From contig NZ_JADMOP010000002.1 of assembly GCF_015558785.1 (NCBI RefSeq), forward strand, positions 1-44,063: DNA of 44,063 nucleotides, written 5' to 3'. A program made the translations under genes and the position numbers. A model generated the notes under the pieces. The model did not search any database and had not been told where the DNA came from. It worked only from the letters and a program-made list of their open reading frames with translations. Shown one piece after another: positions 21,792 through 30,176 of the stretch; the first letter of the stretch is position 1, and every line of letters begins with the position of its first letter. The stretch comes from Collinsella aerofaciens. Its GTDB lineage: Bacteria > Actinomycetota > Coriobacteriia > Coriobacteriales > Coriobacteriaceae.

Positions 21792-24386
21792 TTGAAGCTC
21801 ATCATCGCCGAGAAAAACGACGCCGCGCGTCAGATCGCCGAGCGGCTGTCCACGGGTAAGCCTAAAAAGGACAAGGTGTACAACACCGCCATCTACCGTT
21901 TTGAGTGGAAGGGCGAGGAGTGCGTGACGATCGGTCTTGCCGGTCACATCCTTGCGCCCGATTTTTGCGACAGCGTGCTGTTCGATAAAAAGCTGGGCTG
22001 GTATTCGGTCACCGAGGACGGCGAGATGCTGCCGGCCGACATGCCCGATGGCCTGGCTCGTCCGCCTTACGACACCAAGCGTAAGCCGTTCCTTGCCGAT
22101 GGCATCTCCATCAAGGGCTGGAAGCTCGAGAGTCTGCCCTATCTCACCTGGGCACCCGTCATTAAGCTGCCGGCCGAGAAAGAGCTCATTCGCTCGCTCA
22201 AGAACCTTGCCAAGAAGTCCGACAGCGTCATCATCGCTACGGACTTCGACCGCGAGGGCGAGCTGATCGGTTCGGACGCCCTCAACAAGGTGCGCGAGGT
22301 GGCGCCGGACTTGCCGGTTGCCCGCGCCCAGTATTCTTCGTTTACCAAGGCCGAGATCACGCAGGCCTTCGATAATCTCGTCTCGCTCGACCAGAACCTG
22401 GCCGACGCAGGCGAGAGCCGTCAGCACATCGACCTCATTTGGGGTGCGGTGCTGACGCGCTACCTGACGCTCGCCAAGTTTGGCGGCTTTGGTAACGTGC
22501 GCTCCGCCGGCCGCGTGCAGACGCCGACGCTTGCCCTGGTGGTCGAGCGCGAGCGCGAGCGCATGGCGTTTGTGCCCGAGGACTATTGGCAGATTCGCGG
22601 CATGGGTGCCGCGCAGGGCGCTGCCGAGGACGATCGCTTTAAGATCGCGCACAAGACGGCGCGCTTTACCGACAAGGATGCTGCTGAGACGGCGTACGGC
22701 CATGTTGACGGCGTCGCGACGGCAACCGTCGCCGCGGTGACCAAGCGCTCGCGCAAGCAGCAGCCGCCCACGCCGTTTGCGACCACCTCGCTGCAGGCTG
22801 CCGCCGCGGCCGAGGGCATCTCGCCTGCGCGTACCATGCGCATCGCTGAGTCCCTCTACATGGCCGGTCTCATCAGCTACCCGCGTGTCGACAATACCGT
22901 GTACCCCGCGACGCTCGATCTGGGCGCCGTGGTGAGCGACCTGGCAAAGATCAACCCGGCGCTGGCGCCCGTATGCAAAAAGGTGCTTGCCGGCCCCATG
23001 AAGCCTACGCGCGGCAAAGTCGAGACCACCGACCACCCGCCTATCTATCCCACGGGCGAGGGCGATCCGTCCACGCTCGACGGCGGCCAGCGCAAGCTCT
23101 ACGACCTCATCGCCCGCCGCTTCCTGGCGACGCTCATGGGTCCCGCGACCATCGAGAACACCAAGCTCGAGCTCGATGTGAACGGTGAGCCGTTCGTGGC
23201 TTCGGGCGATGTGCTCGTGACCCCGGGTTTCCGCGAGGCCTACCCGTATGGCCTTAAACGCGACGAGCAGATGCCGCCGCTTGAGCAGGGCGATACGGTC
23301 GACGTATTCGACATTAAGCTCGAGGCCAAGCAGACCGAGCCGCCCGCGCGCTACAGCCAGGGCAAGCTCGTGCAGGAGATGGAGAAGCGCGGCCTGGGCA
23401 CCAAGTCCACGCGCGCGAGCATCATCGAGCGCCTGTACGCCGTGCGCTATCTCAAAAATGATCCCGTTGAGCCGAGCCAGCTGGGTATCGCCATCATCGA
23501 TGCGCTGTCGCAGTTTGCCCCGCGCATCACGAGCCCCGATATGACCAGCGAGCTCGACGGCGACATGACCCGTGTGGAGCGCGGCGAGGATACCGAAGAG
23601 CATGTCGTGATGCACTCGCGCGCGCTGCTGGCTGGCGTGCTCGACGAGCTGCTCAAGCACACGCAGGAGCTGGGCGACGCCATCAGCGACGCCGTCACGG
23701 CCGATGCGCGCGTGGGAGCTTGCCCCAAGTGCGGCAAGGACCTGGTTATGAAGACGAGCGCCAAGACCCGTGGCAGCTTCATTGGCTGCATGGGCTGGCC
23801 CGACTGCGATGTGACCTATCCGGTGCCGAGCGGCGTCAAGGTGAGTCCGCTCGAGGGCGAGGCGGCCGTGTGCCCCGAGTGCGGCGCGCCGCGCATTAAA
23901 TGCCAGCCGTTCCGTCAGAAGGCTTTCGAGATCTGCGTGAACCCCACGTGCCCCACCAACTACGAGCCCGACCTTAAGGTGGGCGAGTGCAAGGTGTGTG
24001 CCGAGGCCGGACGTCATGGCGACCTGATCGCGCACAAGAGTGAGAAGAGCGGCAAGCGCTTTATCCGCTGCACCAACTACGATGACTGCGGCGTGAGCTA
24101 TCCTCTGCCGGCGCGCGGTAAGCTCGAGGCGACGGGTGAGACCTGCCCCGAGTGCGGCGCCCCCATCGTGGTGGTCAACACGGCGCGCGGCCCGTGGCGT
24201 ATCTGCGTCAACATGGACTGCCCGACCAAGGAGAAGAAGCCCGCCCGCGGCCGCAAGACCACGACTAAGGCGAGCACGGCCAAGAAGACGACGGCGGCCA
24301 AGAAGACGACGGCTAAGAAAGCCACTGCCGCCAAGAAGACGACCGCGAAGAAGTCGACTGCCAAGAAAGTAGCCTCCGACAAGTAA
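21792..24386 (+). CDS. topA: Type IA DNA topoisomerase, archaeal-like TopA with zinc ribbons and Lys-rich tail
   Basis: TopA relaxes negative supercoils by single-strand passage. The Toprim part has LIIAEKNDAARQIA and ATDFDREGE (Asp149, Asp151). The catalytic Tyr is Tyr363 in GLISYPRVDNTVYP. The opening block, and YPRVDNTVYP instead of the usual bacterial YMRTDS, look like archaeal TopA rather than E. coli or mycobacterial TopA. Four zinc-ribbon-type segments follow (CPKCG near 643, CPECG near 695, CKVCAEAG near 735, CPECG near 784). From about 815 a repetitive Lys/Ala/Thr tail of 50 residues resembles histone-H1-like tails of actinobacterial topoisomerases. RBS AGGAGCC precedes ATG 21792. 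Archaeal affinity is by eye only. It lies 54 bp after hypB. Confidence 0.9.
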   Translation: MKLIIAEKNDAARQIAERLSTGKPKKDKVYNTAIYRFEWKGEECVTIGLAGHILAPDFCDSVLFDKKLGWYSVTEDGEMLPADMPDGLARPPYDTKRKPFLADGISIKGWKLESLPYLTWAPVIKLPAEKELIRSLKNLAKKSDSVIIATDFDREGELIGSDALNKVREVAPDLPVARAQYSSFTKAEITQAFDNLVSLDQNLADAGESRQHIDLIWGAVLTRYLTLAKFGGFGNVRSAGRVQTPTLALVVERERERMAFVPEDYWQIRGMGAAQGAAEDDRFKIAHKTARFTDKDAAETAYGHVDGVATATVAAVTKRSRKQQPPTPFATTSLQAAAAAEGISPARTMRIAESLYMAGLISYPRVDNTVYPATLDLGAVVSDLAKINPALAPVCKKVLAGPMKPTRGKVETTDHPPIYPTGEGDPSTLDGGQRKLYDLIARRFLATLMGPATIENTKLELDVNGEPFVASGDVLVTPGFREAYPYGLKRDEQMPPLEQGDTVDVFDIKLEAKQTEPPARYSQGKLVQEMEKRGLGTKSTRASIIERLYAVRYLKNDPVEPSQLGIAIIDALSQFAPRITSPDMTSELDGDMTRVERGEDTEEHVVMHSRALLAGVLDELLKHTQELGDAISDAVTADARVGACPKCGKDLVMKTSAKTRGSFIGCMGWPDCDVTYPVPSGVKVSPLEGEAAVCPECGAPRIKCQPFRQKAFEICVNPTCPTNYEPDLKVGECKVCAEAGRHGDLIAHKSEKSGKRFIRCTNYDDCGVSYPLPARGKLEATGETCPECGAPIVVVNTARGPWRICVNMDCPTKEKKPARGRKTTTKASTAKKTTAAKKTTAKKATAAKKTTAKKSTAKKVASDK

Positions 24387-24408
24387 CGGCGCGGTCGAAA
24401 CATTGCCT

Positions 24409-24449
24409 AAAAAACGAGCGAGGACCCCACGATCCTCGCTCGTTTTTTT
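24409..24449 (+). terminator. Rho-independent terminator of topA
   Basis: AAAAAACGAGCGAGGA pairs with TCCTCGCTCGTTTTTTT around CCCCACGA. The symmetrical A- and T-runs let it serve the minus strand too. Confidence 0.92.
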
Positions 24450-24451
24450 GA

Positions 24452-24510
24452 CCGGCAGTTAGGGACGTTCCTTTTCTGCCGGCAGTTTAGGAACGTCCCT
24501 AACTGCCGGG
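24452..24510. repeat. GGGAC-family perfect inverted pair
   Basis: CCGGCAGTTAGGGACGTTCC (24452-24471) and GGAACGTCCCTAACTGCCGG (24490-24509) are exact reverse complements across an 18-bp centre that itself contains CTGCCGGCAG. The right arm recurs at 60-80. It lies between topA and the convergent zinc-ribbon gene. Confidence 0.88.
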
Positions 24511-24527
24511 TCGGGAACGACAAAGCG

Positions 24528-25511
24528 CTAGTTCACTTCGACGGGTTTGGCGCCGGGATAGCGCTCCTCAAAGTCTAGGCGATACTTATTGTCATTGGTG
24601 CCCGCCACGTTGTCGCGCGACAGCGGCGCCACGATCTCATTCTTGTGGTCCGCAGGCTTGGCGTATTTCAGGCTGATCTCCCAGGCATCACAGATTGCGT
24701 CAATGCGGTGATCCAGGTCGTCGTACAGGGCGATGATGTCCTTCCAGGAGCTATAGTTCTTGGAGCTCGTCGGGACGTCTAGGTCCTCGACGATGTCGTA
24801 ATACTGCTCGATGGTGTCCTCTGTGCGCTCGGCGACGTCGGCGAGATTTTGACGGGTGGTCCGATCCTCTTCCAGATAGCTGCCGTTGAAGTTCTGCGCG
24901 CAGCCACGGACGTAGTTGTCGAGGTCTTCGAGCAAGTCGTAGTATTCGCTCAGGCGACGGTAGAGGTTCTGCTCGGAGAGCGTTGCTTCGCCGCCATCCT
25001 CGTCGTCATCGTCATCATCGTCGTACAGGCTGTTGGGATCGCCGAGAGGCTTTAGGTCATCGTCGTCGACGTCATGGTGCAGCTTAGCTACCTCGGCAGT
25101 CGTCTGCGTGGCGGCGCTGTCGAAAGGCTTGATCACAAAGAAAACGACCAGGGCGATGATGATCGCCACCAGCACAACGATAACGGCGATAAGCGGCCCG
25201 GCGCCGCTCTTTTTGGGAGCGGGGGTCTGTGGCGAAGCGGGCGCGTATGCGGGAGCCGGCTGCTGTTGGGGCGAGCCGCTCGCGATGGGTATGCGCTGCG
25301 TGGTCTCGACGGCCGCGGGGCTTGCGGCGGGGTCGGGGCGATAGGCGAGGGGGTCGTCCGCCTTGGCTTGCGGCGCATCAAGGGAGCCGGTCTGCTCAAA
25401 AGCGGGCTGGCTATCGCTCGCGGTTGTTTGCTCAACGGGTGCACCGCACGAGGTGCAGAACTTGGCATTATCTGCAAGAAGCTTGCCGCACGAGGCGCAA
25501 TACCGAGACAT
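24528..25511 (-). CDS. Zinc-ribbon membrane protein of unknown function
   Basis: The protein, 327 residues from the ATG at 25511, starts with a small zinc ribbon: Cys5, Cys8, Cys19 and Cys22 in RYCASCGKLLADNAKFCTSC. A Pro/Ala/Gln-rich linker follows (about 25-100), then one transmembrane helix at about 105-127 (PLIAVIVVLVAIIIALVVFF), then an extracytoplasmic domain rich in Asp and Glu with a run of eleven acidic residues (DDDDDDEDGGE region). The C-terminal part is helical and probably folds alone. Zinc-ribbon/TM/extracellular proteins are common in Gram-positive bacteria, but their roles are mostly unknown. GAAAGGAG on the minus strand sets the start at 25511 over 25529. It is monocistronic, flanked by repeats on both sides. 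Confidence 0.8.
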   Translation of the reverse strand: MSRYCASCGKLLADNAKFCTSCGAPVEQTTASDSQPAFEQTGSLDAPQAKADDPLAYRPDPAASPAAVETTQRIPIASGSPQQQPAPAYAPASPQTPAPKKSGAGPLIAVIVVLVAIIIALVVFFVIKPFDSAATQTTAEVAKLHHDVDDDDLKPLGDPNSLYDDDDDDDEDGGEATLSEQNLYRRLSEYYDLLEDLDNYVRGCAQNFNGSYLEEDRTTRQNLADVAERTEDTIEQYYDIVEDLDVPTSSKNYSSWKDIIALYDDLDHRIDAICDAWEISLKYAKPADHKNEIVAPLSRDNVAGTNDNKYRLDFEERYPGAKPVEVN

Positions 25512-25580
25512 TGCCACTCCTTTCGCCACATTTCAATGCAATACGACGATTGTACCCAGCGTCCAAAATTCCCCATCATA

Positions 25581-25647
25581 AGTTGCGGTGAAATAGGGAC
25601 TGTTTGGCGGTCTCAGAGCTTCAATCAGTCCCTATTTCACCGCAACT
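25581..25647. repeat. GGGAC-family perfect inverted pair before tmk
   Basis: Twenty-two bases (25581-25602, AGTTGCGGTGAAATAGGGAC then TG) are exactly reverse-complemented at 25626-25647 around a 23-bp loop. The segment AAATAGGGACTG recurs at 40029-40040. It lies upstream of the tmk promoter. Confidence 0.88.
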
Positions 25648-25668
25648 TTGGAAAGGCACCTTTAGCCA

Positions 25669-25698
25669 TTGGGGACGCACCGAGCACTGGGGTATCAT
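25669..25698 (+). promoter_or_regulatory. Candidate promoter of the tmk operon
   Basis: TTGGGG and TATCAT stand 18 bp apart, about 60 bp before the tmk ATG. The -10 resembles those before other genes of the window (TACCAT, TATACT). Confidence 0.55.
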
Positions 25699-25752
25699 GG
25701 CTTGGTTGATATATATCTGCATTTACGCGCCTTGTAGGAAGGGGCTGCGCCC

Positions 25753-26436
25753 ATGGCTTTTGAGCCCGCTCAACATAGCTTCATTACGCTCGAGGGTGTC
25801 GATGGCGCCGGTAAATCTACGCAGGCGCGCCTGCTTGCCCGTGCGCTCGAGCTCGCTGGCTACCAGGTTGTGAGCCTGCGCGAGCCGGGCGGTACCGCCA
25901 TCAGCGAAAAGATCCGTGCTCTGCTGCTCGACCCTGCCAATACGGCGATGGGCGACACCTGCGAGTTGCTGCTCTACGAGGCGGCACGCGCTCAGTTGGT
26001 GCACGAGGTCATCGCGCCCGCCCTTGCTGCCGGCAAGGTGGTCCTGTGCGATCGCTACTACGATTCCACGACCTGCTACCAGGCGTTTGCCGATGGCCTC
26101 GATCGTCAGATGGTGCGCGATGCCAACAACCTGGCCGTCGCGGGTACGCACCCGGCGCTCACGCTCGTCTATCACATCACGCCCGAGCAGGCGGCGCTGC
26201 GCATGGCAGCCCGTGGCGCGGCAGATCGCATGGAGGCTAAGGGCATGGCCTTCCAAGAGCGTGTCTACCAGGGTTTTTGCGCAATTGCCGCCGAGGAGCC
26301 AAACCGCGTAAAGCTCATCGACGCGACCGCGTCCATCGAGGACGTATTCGCACAGACGGTCGAGCAGGTTCGCGCCTACGGCCTCGACATTTCCCAGGAT
26401 GCCGTCACCGCCGCGCTTGCCCAGGAGGCCGAGTAA
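25753..26436 (+). CDS. tmk: Thymidylate kinase
   Basis: Tmk phosphorylates dTMP to dTDP for DNA synthesis. The 227-residue protein has the P-loop LEGVDGAGKST at the N-terminus, the DR(Y/H) motif CDRYYDSTTCYQAFADGLDR, and the LID region RGAADRMEAKGMAFQERVYQGF. LREPGGTAISEKIR is the conserved dTMP-binding segment. AGGAAGGGG precedes the ATG. holB begins one base after the stop codon. A tmk-holB order is common in Gram-positive and related genomes, and ricT completes the operon here. Confidence 0.96.
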   Translation: MAFEPAQHSFITLEGVDGAGKSTQARLLARALELAGYQVVSLREPGGTAISEKIRALLLDPANTAMGDTCELLLYEAARAQLVHEVIAPALAAGKVVLCDRYYDSTTCYQAFADGLDRQMVRDANNLAVAGTHPALTLVYHITPEQAALRMAARGAADRMEAKGMAFQERVYQGFCAIAAEEPNRVKLIDATASIEDVFAQTVEQVRAYGLDISQDAVTAALAQEAE

Positions 26437-26437
26437 C

Positions 26438-27565
26438 ATGGCCCCCGCTCAGGCAAGCCTGCTGGCCAAGCTTGACACCCAACAGCGCGTGCGCGACTTT
26501 TTGACCAATGCCGTCGCCAGCGGTCGCGCATCGCACGCCTACCTGTTTTTGGGCGCGCCCGGCGCGGGCAAGCTCGACGCCGCGTGGGCGCTCGCCCAAG
26601 CCTTCCTGTGCGAGCAGGATGGCTGCGGCTCATGCGATAGCTGCGTGCGCGTCGCCCGCCATACGCACCCCGACGTGCACTATTACACGCCCGAGAGCGC
26701 CACGGGCTACCTTATCGCCCAGACACGCGAGCTGCTCGACGACGTGCCCCTGGCGCCCATCCGTGCCAAGGCCAAGGTCTACATCATTGACCGTGCCGAG
26801 CAGCTGCGCGCCAACACCGCCAACGCATTGCTCAAAACTCTCGAGGAGCCGCCCGAGGGCGTTATGTTCATCCTGCTGGGCACCTCGGCAGACGTGATGC
26901 TGCCCACTATCGTGAGTCGTTGCCAGTGCGTGCCGTTTCGGCTGGTATCGCCCGCCGTCGCCGCGCAGGCCGTGAGCCGCGCCACCGGTCAGGACCCTGC
27001 GCGTTGCCGCATGGCCGTCGCCGTGGCGGGAAGCCCCACGCGTGGCATCGAGTTCCTCAAGAGCGCCGAGCGCCAGGACGCCCGCCGTCAGATGGTTCGC
27101 GCCATCGATTCGCTTATCGCCGCCGACGAGGCCGACGTGCTCAGCCGCGCCAAGTCACTCATCGTCGCCGTTAAGGCGCCGCTCGCCGAGGTCAAGTCCA
27201 CACAGGAAAAGGTGCTCGAGCAAAACGCCGACTACCTGTCGCGTGGAGCATTGAAGCAGCTTGAGGACCGCAACAAGCGCGAACTCAACGCGCGCGAGCG
27301 TTCGGGTATCATGGAAGCGCTGGCGAGCGCGCGGACGCTCATGCGCGACGTGCTGCTGACGCTTCAGGACAAGGCAGCCGACGTGGTGAACGAAGACGTG
27401 CGCGACACGATCGGTCGGCTTGCCGCCGCGACCAATGTTGCGGGTGCCACACGGGCGCTCGAGGCAGTCGCGACCGCCGAGCGCAACATCGCCAGAAACG
27501 TTACTCCCCAGCTGGCCATCGAGGTCATGCTGTTCGATATCAGGAAGGCACTGAAATGCCGTTAG
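26438..27565 (+). CDS. holB: DNA polymerase III subunit delta'
   Basis: Delta' is part of the clamp loader that places the sliding clamp on DNA. The 375-residue chain has an AAA+ N-terminal domain, with P-loop-like FLGAPGAGKLDAAWA, a four-Cys zinc site CEQDGCGSCDSC, KVYIIDRAEQL, NALLKTLEEPP and the SRC motif IVSRCQCVPF. The C-terminal part is a helical clamp-loader collar. The frame begins upstream at 26399 inside tmk, but AGGAGG (26423-26428) serves ATG 26438. Its last ten bases overlap ricT, so translation is probably coupled. Confidence 0.95.
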   Translation: MAPAQASLLAKLDTQQRVRDFLTNAVASGRASHAYLFLGAPGAGKLDAAWALAQAFLCEQDGCGSCDSCVRVARHTHPDVHYYTPESATGYLIAQTRELLDDVPLAPIRAKAKVYIIDRAEQLRANTANALLKTLEEPPEGVMFILLGTSADVMLPTIVSRCQCVPFRLVSPAVAAQAVSRATGQDPARCRMAVAVAGSPTRGIEFLKSAERQDARRQMVRAIDSLIAADEADVLSRAKSLIVAVKAPLAEVKSTQEKVLEQNADYLSRGALKQLEDRNKRELNARERSGIMEALASARTLMRDVLLTLQDKAADVVNEDVRDTIGRLAAATNVAGATRALEAVATAERNIARNVTPQLAIEVMLFDIRKALKCR

Positions 27566-29256
27566 TTGTACCCGTTAAGTTTACCTACGCCTCGCGCGAC
27601 CTGTGGTTCGATCCGCAGGATTTGGATATCCTCGAGGCCGATTATGCCATTTGCTCCACCGAGCGCGGAACCGAGATCGGCCTGGTCACGGCCGATCCCT
27701 TTGAGGTGCCGCAAGACGAGATCGGTCAGCCGCTCAAGCCCGTGCTGCGCGTGGCGAGCGACATCGACCTGCAGCTTGCTGACGACCTGGCCATCCAGGG
27801 CGACGAGGCCATGGTCGATTTCCGCCGTCTGGTCAAAGAGCTCGACCTCGAGATGAAGCCGGTCGGCGTCGAGTACCTGTTTGGCGGCGAGAAGGCCGTG
27901 TTCTACTTTGCCGCCGAGGAGCGTGTCGATTTTCGCCAGCTCGTCAAGGACTTGTCCTCGACGCTGCATATTCGCGTCGACATGCGCCAGATCGGTGTGC
28001 GCGACGAGACCCGTCTGGTGGGCGGCTATGCCCAATGCGGACAGGAGCTCTGCTGCACGCGCTTTGGCGGACAGTTTGAGCCCGTTTCGATTCGCATGGC
28101 AAAAGAGCAGGACCTGCCGCTCAACTCGTCCAAGATCAGCGGCGTGTGCGGCCGCCTGATGTGCTGCCTGCGTTATGAGTTCGAGGCGTACAAGGACTTT
28201 AAGAGCCGTGCGCCCAAAAAGAAGACGCTCATCGATACGCCGCTTGGCAAGGCGCGTATTCAGGAATATGACACGCCGCGTGAGCAGCTGGTGCTGCGCC
28301 TGGAGAACGGCAAAGTCTTTAAGGTCAACCTGGCCGATATGACCTGCTCGGAGGGCTGCAAGAAGAAGGCTGCCGAGCAGGGCTGCAATTGCCGCCCCGA
28401 TTGTGTGACGCGCGATGTGCTCGAGCGCATCGAGTCGCCCGAGATGCGTCTGGCGCTCATGGAGCTCGATCGCGAAAACGGCGTCGATGTGGGCGATGGC
28501 CTGTCGAGTGCCGACCGTCTGGCCGGCACGTCGATGCCCAAGCGCCGTCGTCGCGATGCCGAATCCGATGCTCGCGCCGGTCAGGGGCAGGGCGAGGGCC
28601 GTGGCCGCGGAAAGGGCCGTGGTAAGGTTGAGGCACCCGAGGCCGAGGAGGCCGCCGGTGGCCGTCGTCGTCGCAAACGCTCGGGTTCGGGCGACGCCGG
28701 CGAGGCCGCTCCCGCAGGCAAGAATTCCTCCCGCGAGCGCGAGGCTCAGCAGCCTCAGCAGCAAAACCGCGGCGGTGGCATGAATCCCACGCGCCGTCGC
28801 CGCCGCCATTTGTCGAGCGAGGAGCGCGAGGACGCCTTCCGCGCCGCAGCCGCTCGCGAAGCCGGTGCCGCCCCCAAGGGTGGTTCGGGTTCCGATACAC
28901 CTGCCGACAAGGGTGGCAAGCAGCGCAACGATGACGAGCGCGCCCCGCGTCCGCGTCGCCGCCATTCCTCGGGCACGCAGCAAAAGCCCTCGGTGCCCTC
29001 CGTGGCCGATCAGGTCTCGGATGGCGAGGTCAAGGTCACGCGCCGTCGCCCTGGAGATGGCGGAGGGGCGGCTGCCAAGGCCGCGCGCGGCGCTGCTCGC
29101 GACGAACGCGAGTCGCGCGAAGATCGTGGTGGCGAGGGTTCGGCCGACCAGGGCCAGAAGCGCCGTCGCCGTCGTCGTTCCCGCAAGCCGCGTCAAGATG
29201 GTGGCGAGGGTTCGACCCAAAACTCGTCCGCACCGCAACCGCCCACCGGCGAATAG
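27556..29256 (+). CDS. ricT: PSP1-domain protein RicT (YaaT)
   Basis: RicT/YaaT is part of the RicA-F-T complex, which in Bacillus promotes processing of some transcripts and controls sporulation and competence. The 566 residues have the PSP1 domain at about 60-250, with YLFGGEKAVFYFAAEERVDF, GGYAQCGQELCCTRF and SGVCGRLMCCLRYE. The paired cysteines bind an Fe-S cluster in Bacillus RicT. About 250 C-terminal residues form an Arg/Glu/Gly-rich, low-complexity tail (for example GRGRGKGRGK and RRRRRRS), not found in the Bacillus protein, which could bind RNA. It overlaps holB by ten bases. Confidence 0.9.
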   Translation: MPLVVPVKFTYASRDLWFDPQDLDILEADYAICSTERGTEIGLVTADPFEVPQDEIGQPLKPVLRVASDIDLQLADDLAIQGDEAMVDFRRLVKELDLEMKPVGVEYLFGGEKAVFYFAAEERVDFRQLVKDLSSTLHIRVDMRQIGVRDETRLVGGYAQCGQELCCTRFGGQFEPVSIRMAKEQDLPLNSSKISGVCGRLMCCLRYEFEAYKDFKSRAPKKKTLIDTPLGKARIQEYDTPREQLVLRLENGKVFKVNLADMTCSEGCKKKAAEQGCNCRPDCVTRDVLERIESPEMRLALMELDRENGVDVGDGLSSADRLAGTSMPKRRRRDAESDARAGQGQGEGRGRGKGRGKVEAPEAEEAAGGRRRRKRSGSGDAGEAAPAGKNSSREREAQQPQQQNRGGGMNPTRRRRRHLSSEEREDAFRAAAAREAGAAPKGGSGSDTPADKGGKQRNDDERAPRPRRRHSSGTQQKPSVPSVADQVSDGEVKVTRRRPGDGGGAAAKAARGAARDERESREDRGGEGSADQGQKRRRRRRSRKPRQDGGEGSTQNSSAPQPPTGE

Positions 29257-29301
29257 CGCCCGCAAACGGATTTAACCCGCCTGGCCCCAAACGCGCCGGG
29301 G

Positions 29302-29307
29302 TACCAT
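29302..29307 (+). promoter_or_regulatory. Candidate -10 box of comF
   Basis: TACCAT lies 52 bp before the comF start. The -35 is weak. If used, the transcript begins around 29314 and the stem at 29323-29352 is at its very 5' end. Confidence 0.45.
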
Positions 29308-29322
29308 AGCGCTGAATCAACG

Positions 29323-29352
29323 ACCCTCCCTGCGACCGAGCGTAGGGAGGGT
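29323..29352 (+). promoter_or_regulatory. 5'-end hairpin burying the comF ribosome site
   Basis: ACCCTCCCTGCG (29323-29334) pairs with CGTAGGGAGGGT (29341-29352), with one G-U or mismatch, around ACCGAG. GGAGGG (29346-29351), the only good ribosome site for the GTG at 29359, lies inside the right arm. When folded, the hairpin would block translation. Confidence 0.7.
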
Positions 29353-29358
29353 TGTGTC

Positions 29359-30165
29359 GTGAAGAGACATTTGAACGTGTTGGGATGCCTGCAAGGTGCC
29401 GACATCCTACCGTTTGCGGATGAATTGCTACCGTTTGCCGAGCGGGCGGCGCACGAGGCGCTTGAGGCGTTGTCGCCCACGCGATGCGCCGGCTGCGAGC
29501 GCTCCGGCGCGCTTATTTGCCAAGACTGCTTGGCGGCGCTTGCGCTCATCGACCCGCGGCATAGCTGCACTCGATGCGGCGCCCCGTTTGGAGACTTGCT
29601 GTGCACCGAGTGCTCGGTCGAGGGTACGTCCTCGGCGATGGCCGAAGCACTCGACCGGTGCCTGGCATGTGCCGTTTACACGCACCCGCTGCCGCGGATC
29701 ATTAAAGCGTACAAAGACGCGGGCGAGCGACGCCTGGCGCCGTATCTGGCAGAGCTGCTATACGATACCGCCTTACATGCCCAGGTCGCGGCACCCGAAC
29801 GCTTAGGCGGTGTGTTGTCCGGTGCCGATGCGGTGGTGTTTGTGCCCGCGACGGCGGCGGCGTTTCGGCGACGCGGCTTCGATCATATGGAAGCCATCGC
29901 GCGCCCATTTTGCGAGCTGTCGGGTGTTCCGCTGCTCGACGCCCTCGTTAAGTACGGCCATGGCGACCAGCGTGAACTCGGTCGTGAAGAACGCCGTGAA
30001 CGCGCCCGAGGCATGTACGAGACCGTTGAGGACGTGCGGGGCCGCCGCCTGCTGCTTATCGACGACGTTATCACCACGGGTGCGACGATGGCAGCGGCTT
30101 CGGCGGAACTCAAACGCGCCGGTGCCGCGGCCGTTGATGGCCTTGCTATCGCACGCGTTTGGTAG
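29359..30165 (+). CDS. comF: ComF-family phosphoribosyltransferase-like protein
   Basis: ComF/ComFC proteins act in natural transformation, in the cytoplasm with DNA-uptake helicases, and have a PRTase fold. The 268-residue protein has the N-terminal double zinc region RCAGCERSGALICQDC and CTRCGAPFGDLLCTECS. The PRTase-like core shows DAVVFVPATAAAFRRRGFDH, RGMYETVEDVRG and the diphosphate-binding loop LLLIDDVITTGATMAA. It starts at GTG 29359. No other competence gene is in the window, so a role in uptake is by family only. The following gene begins 11 bp after its stop codon, so the two are co-transcribed. Confidence 0.93.
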   Translation: MKRHLNVLGCLQGADILPFADELLPFAERAAHEALEALSPTRCAGCERSGALICQDCLAALALIDPRHSCTRCGAPFGDLLCTECSVEGTSSAMAEALDRCLACAVYTHPLPRIIKAYKDAGERRLAPYLAELLYDTALHAQVAAPERLGGVLSGADAVVFVPATAAAFRRRGFDHMEAIARPFCELSGVPLLDALVKYGHGDQRELGREERRERARGMYETVEDVRGRRLLLIDDVITTGATMAAASAELKRAGAAAVDGLAIARVW

Positions 30166-30176
30166 GGGTGATTCGT

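Noticed and set aside
21003-24035. Very long minus-strand open frame of about 1010 codons opposite hypB and topA
   Set aside because: It mirrors the G/C third-position bias of topA on the other strand, has Gly/Arg/His-rich low-identity translation, and no ribosome site. topA has clear domains.
24239-24386. Repetitive AAGAAGACGACG-type DNA at the end of topA, considered as a tandem-repeat locus or CRISPR-like array
   Set aside because: It encodes the in-frame Lys/Ala/Thr tail of TopA and has no regular spacer structure.
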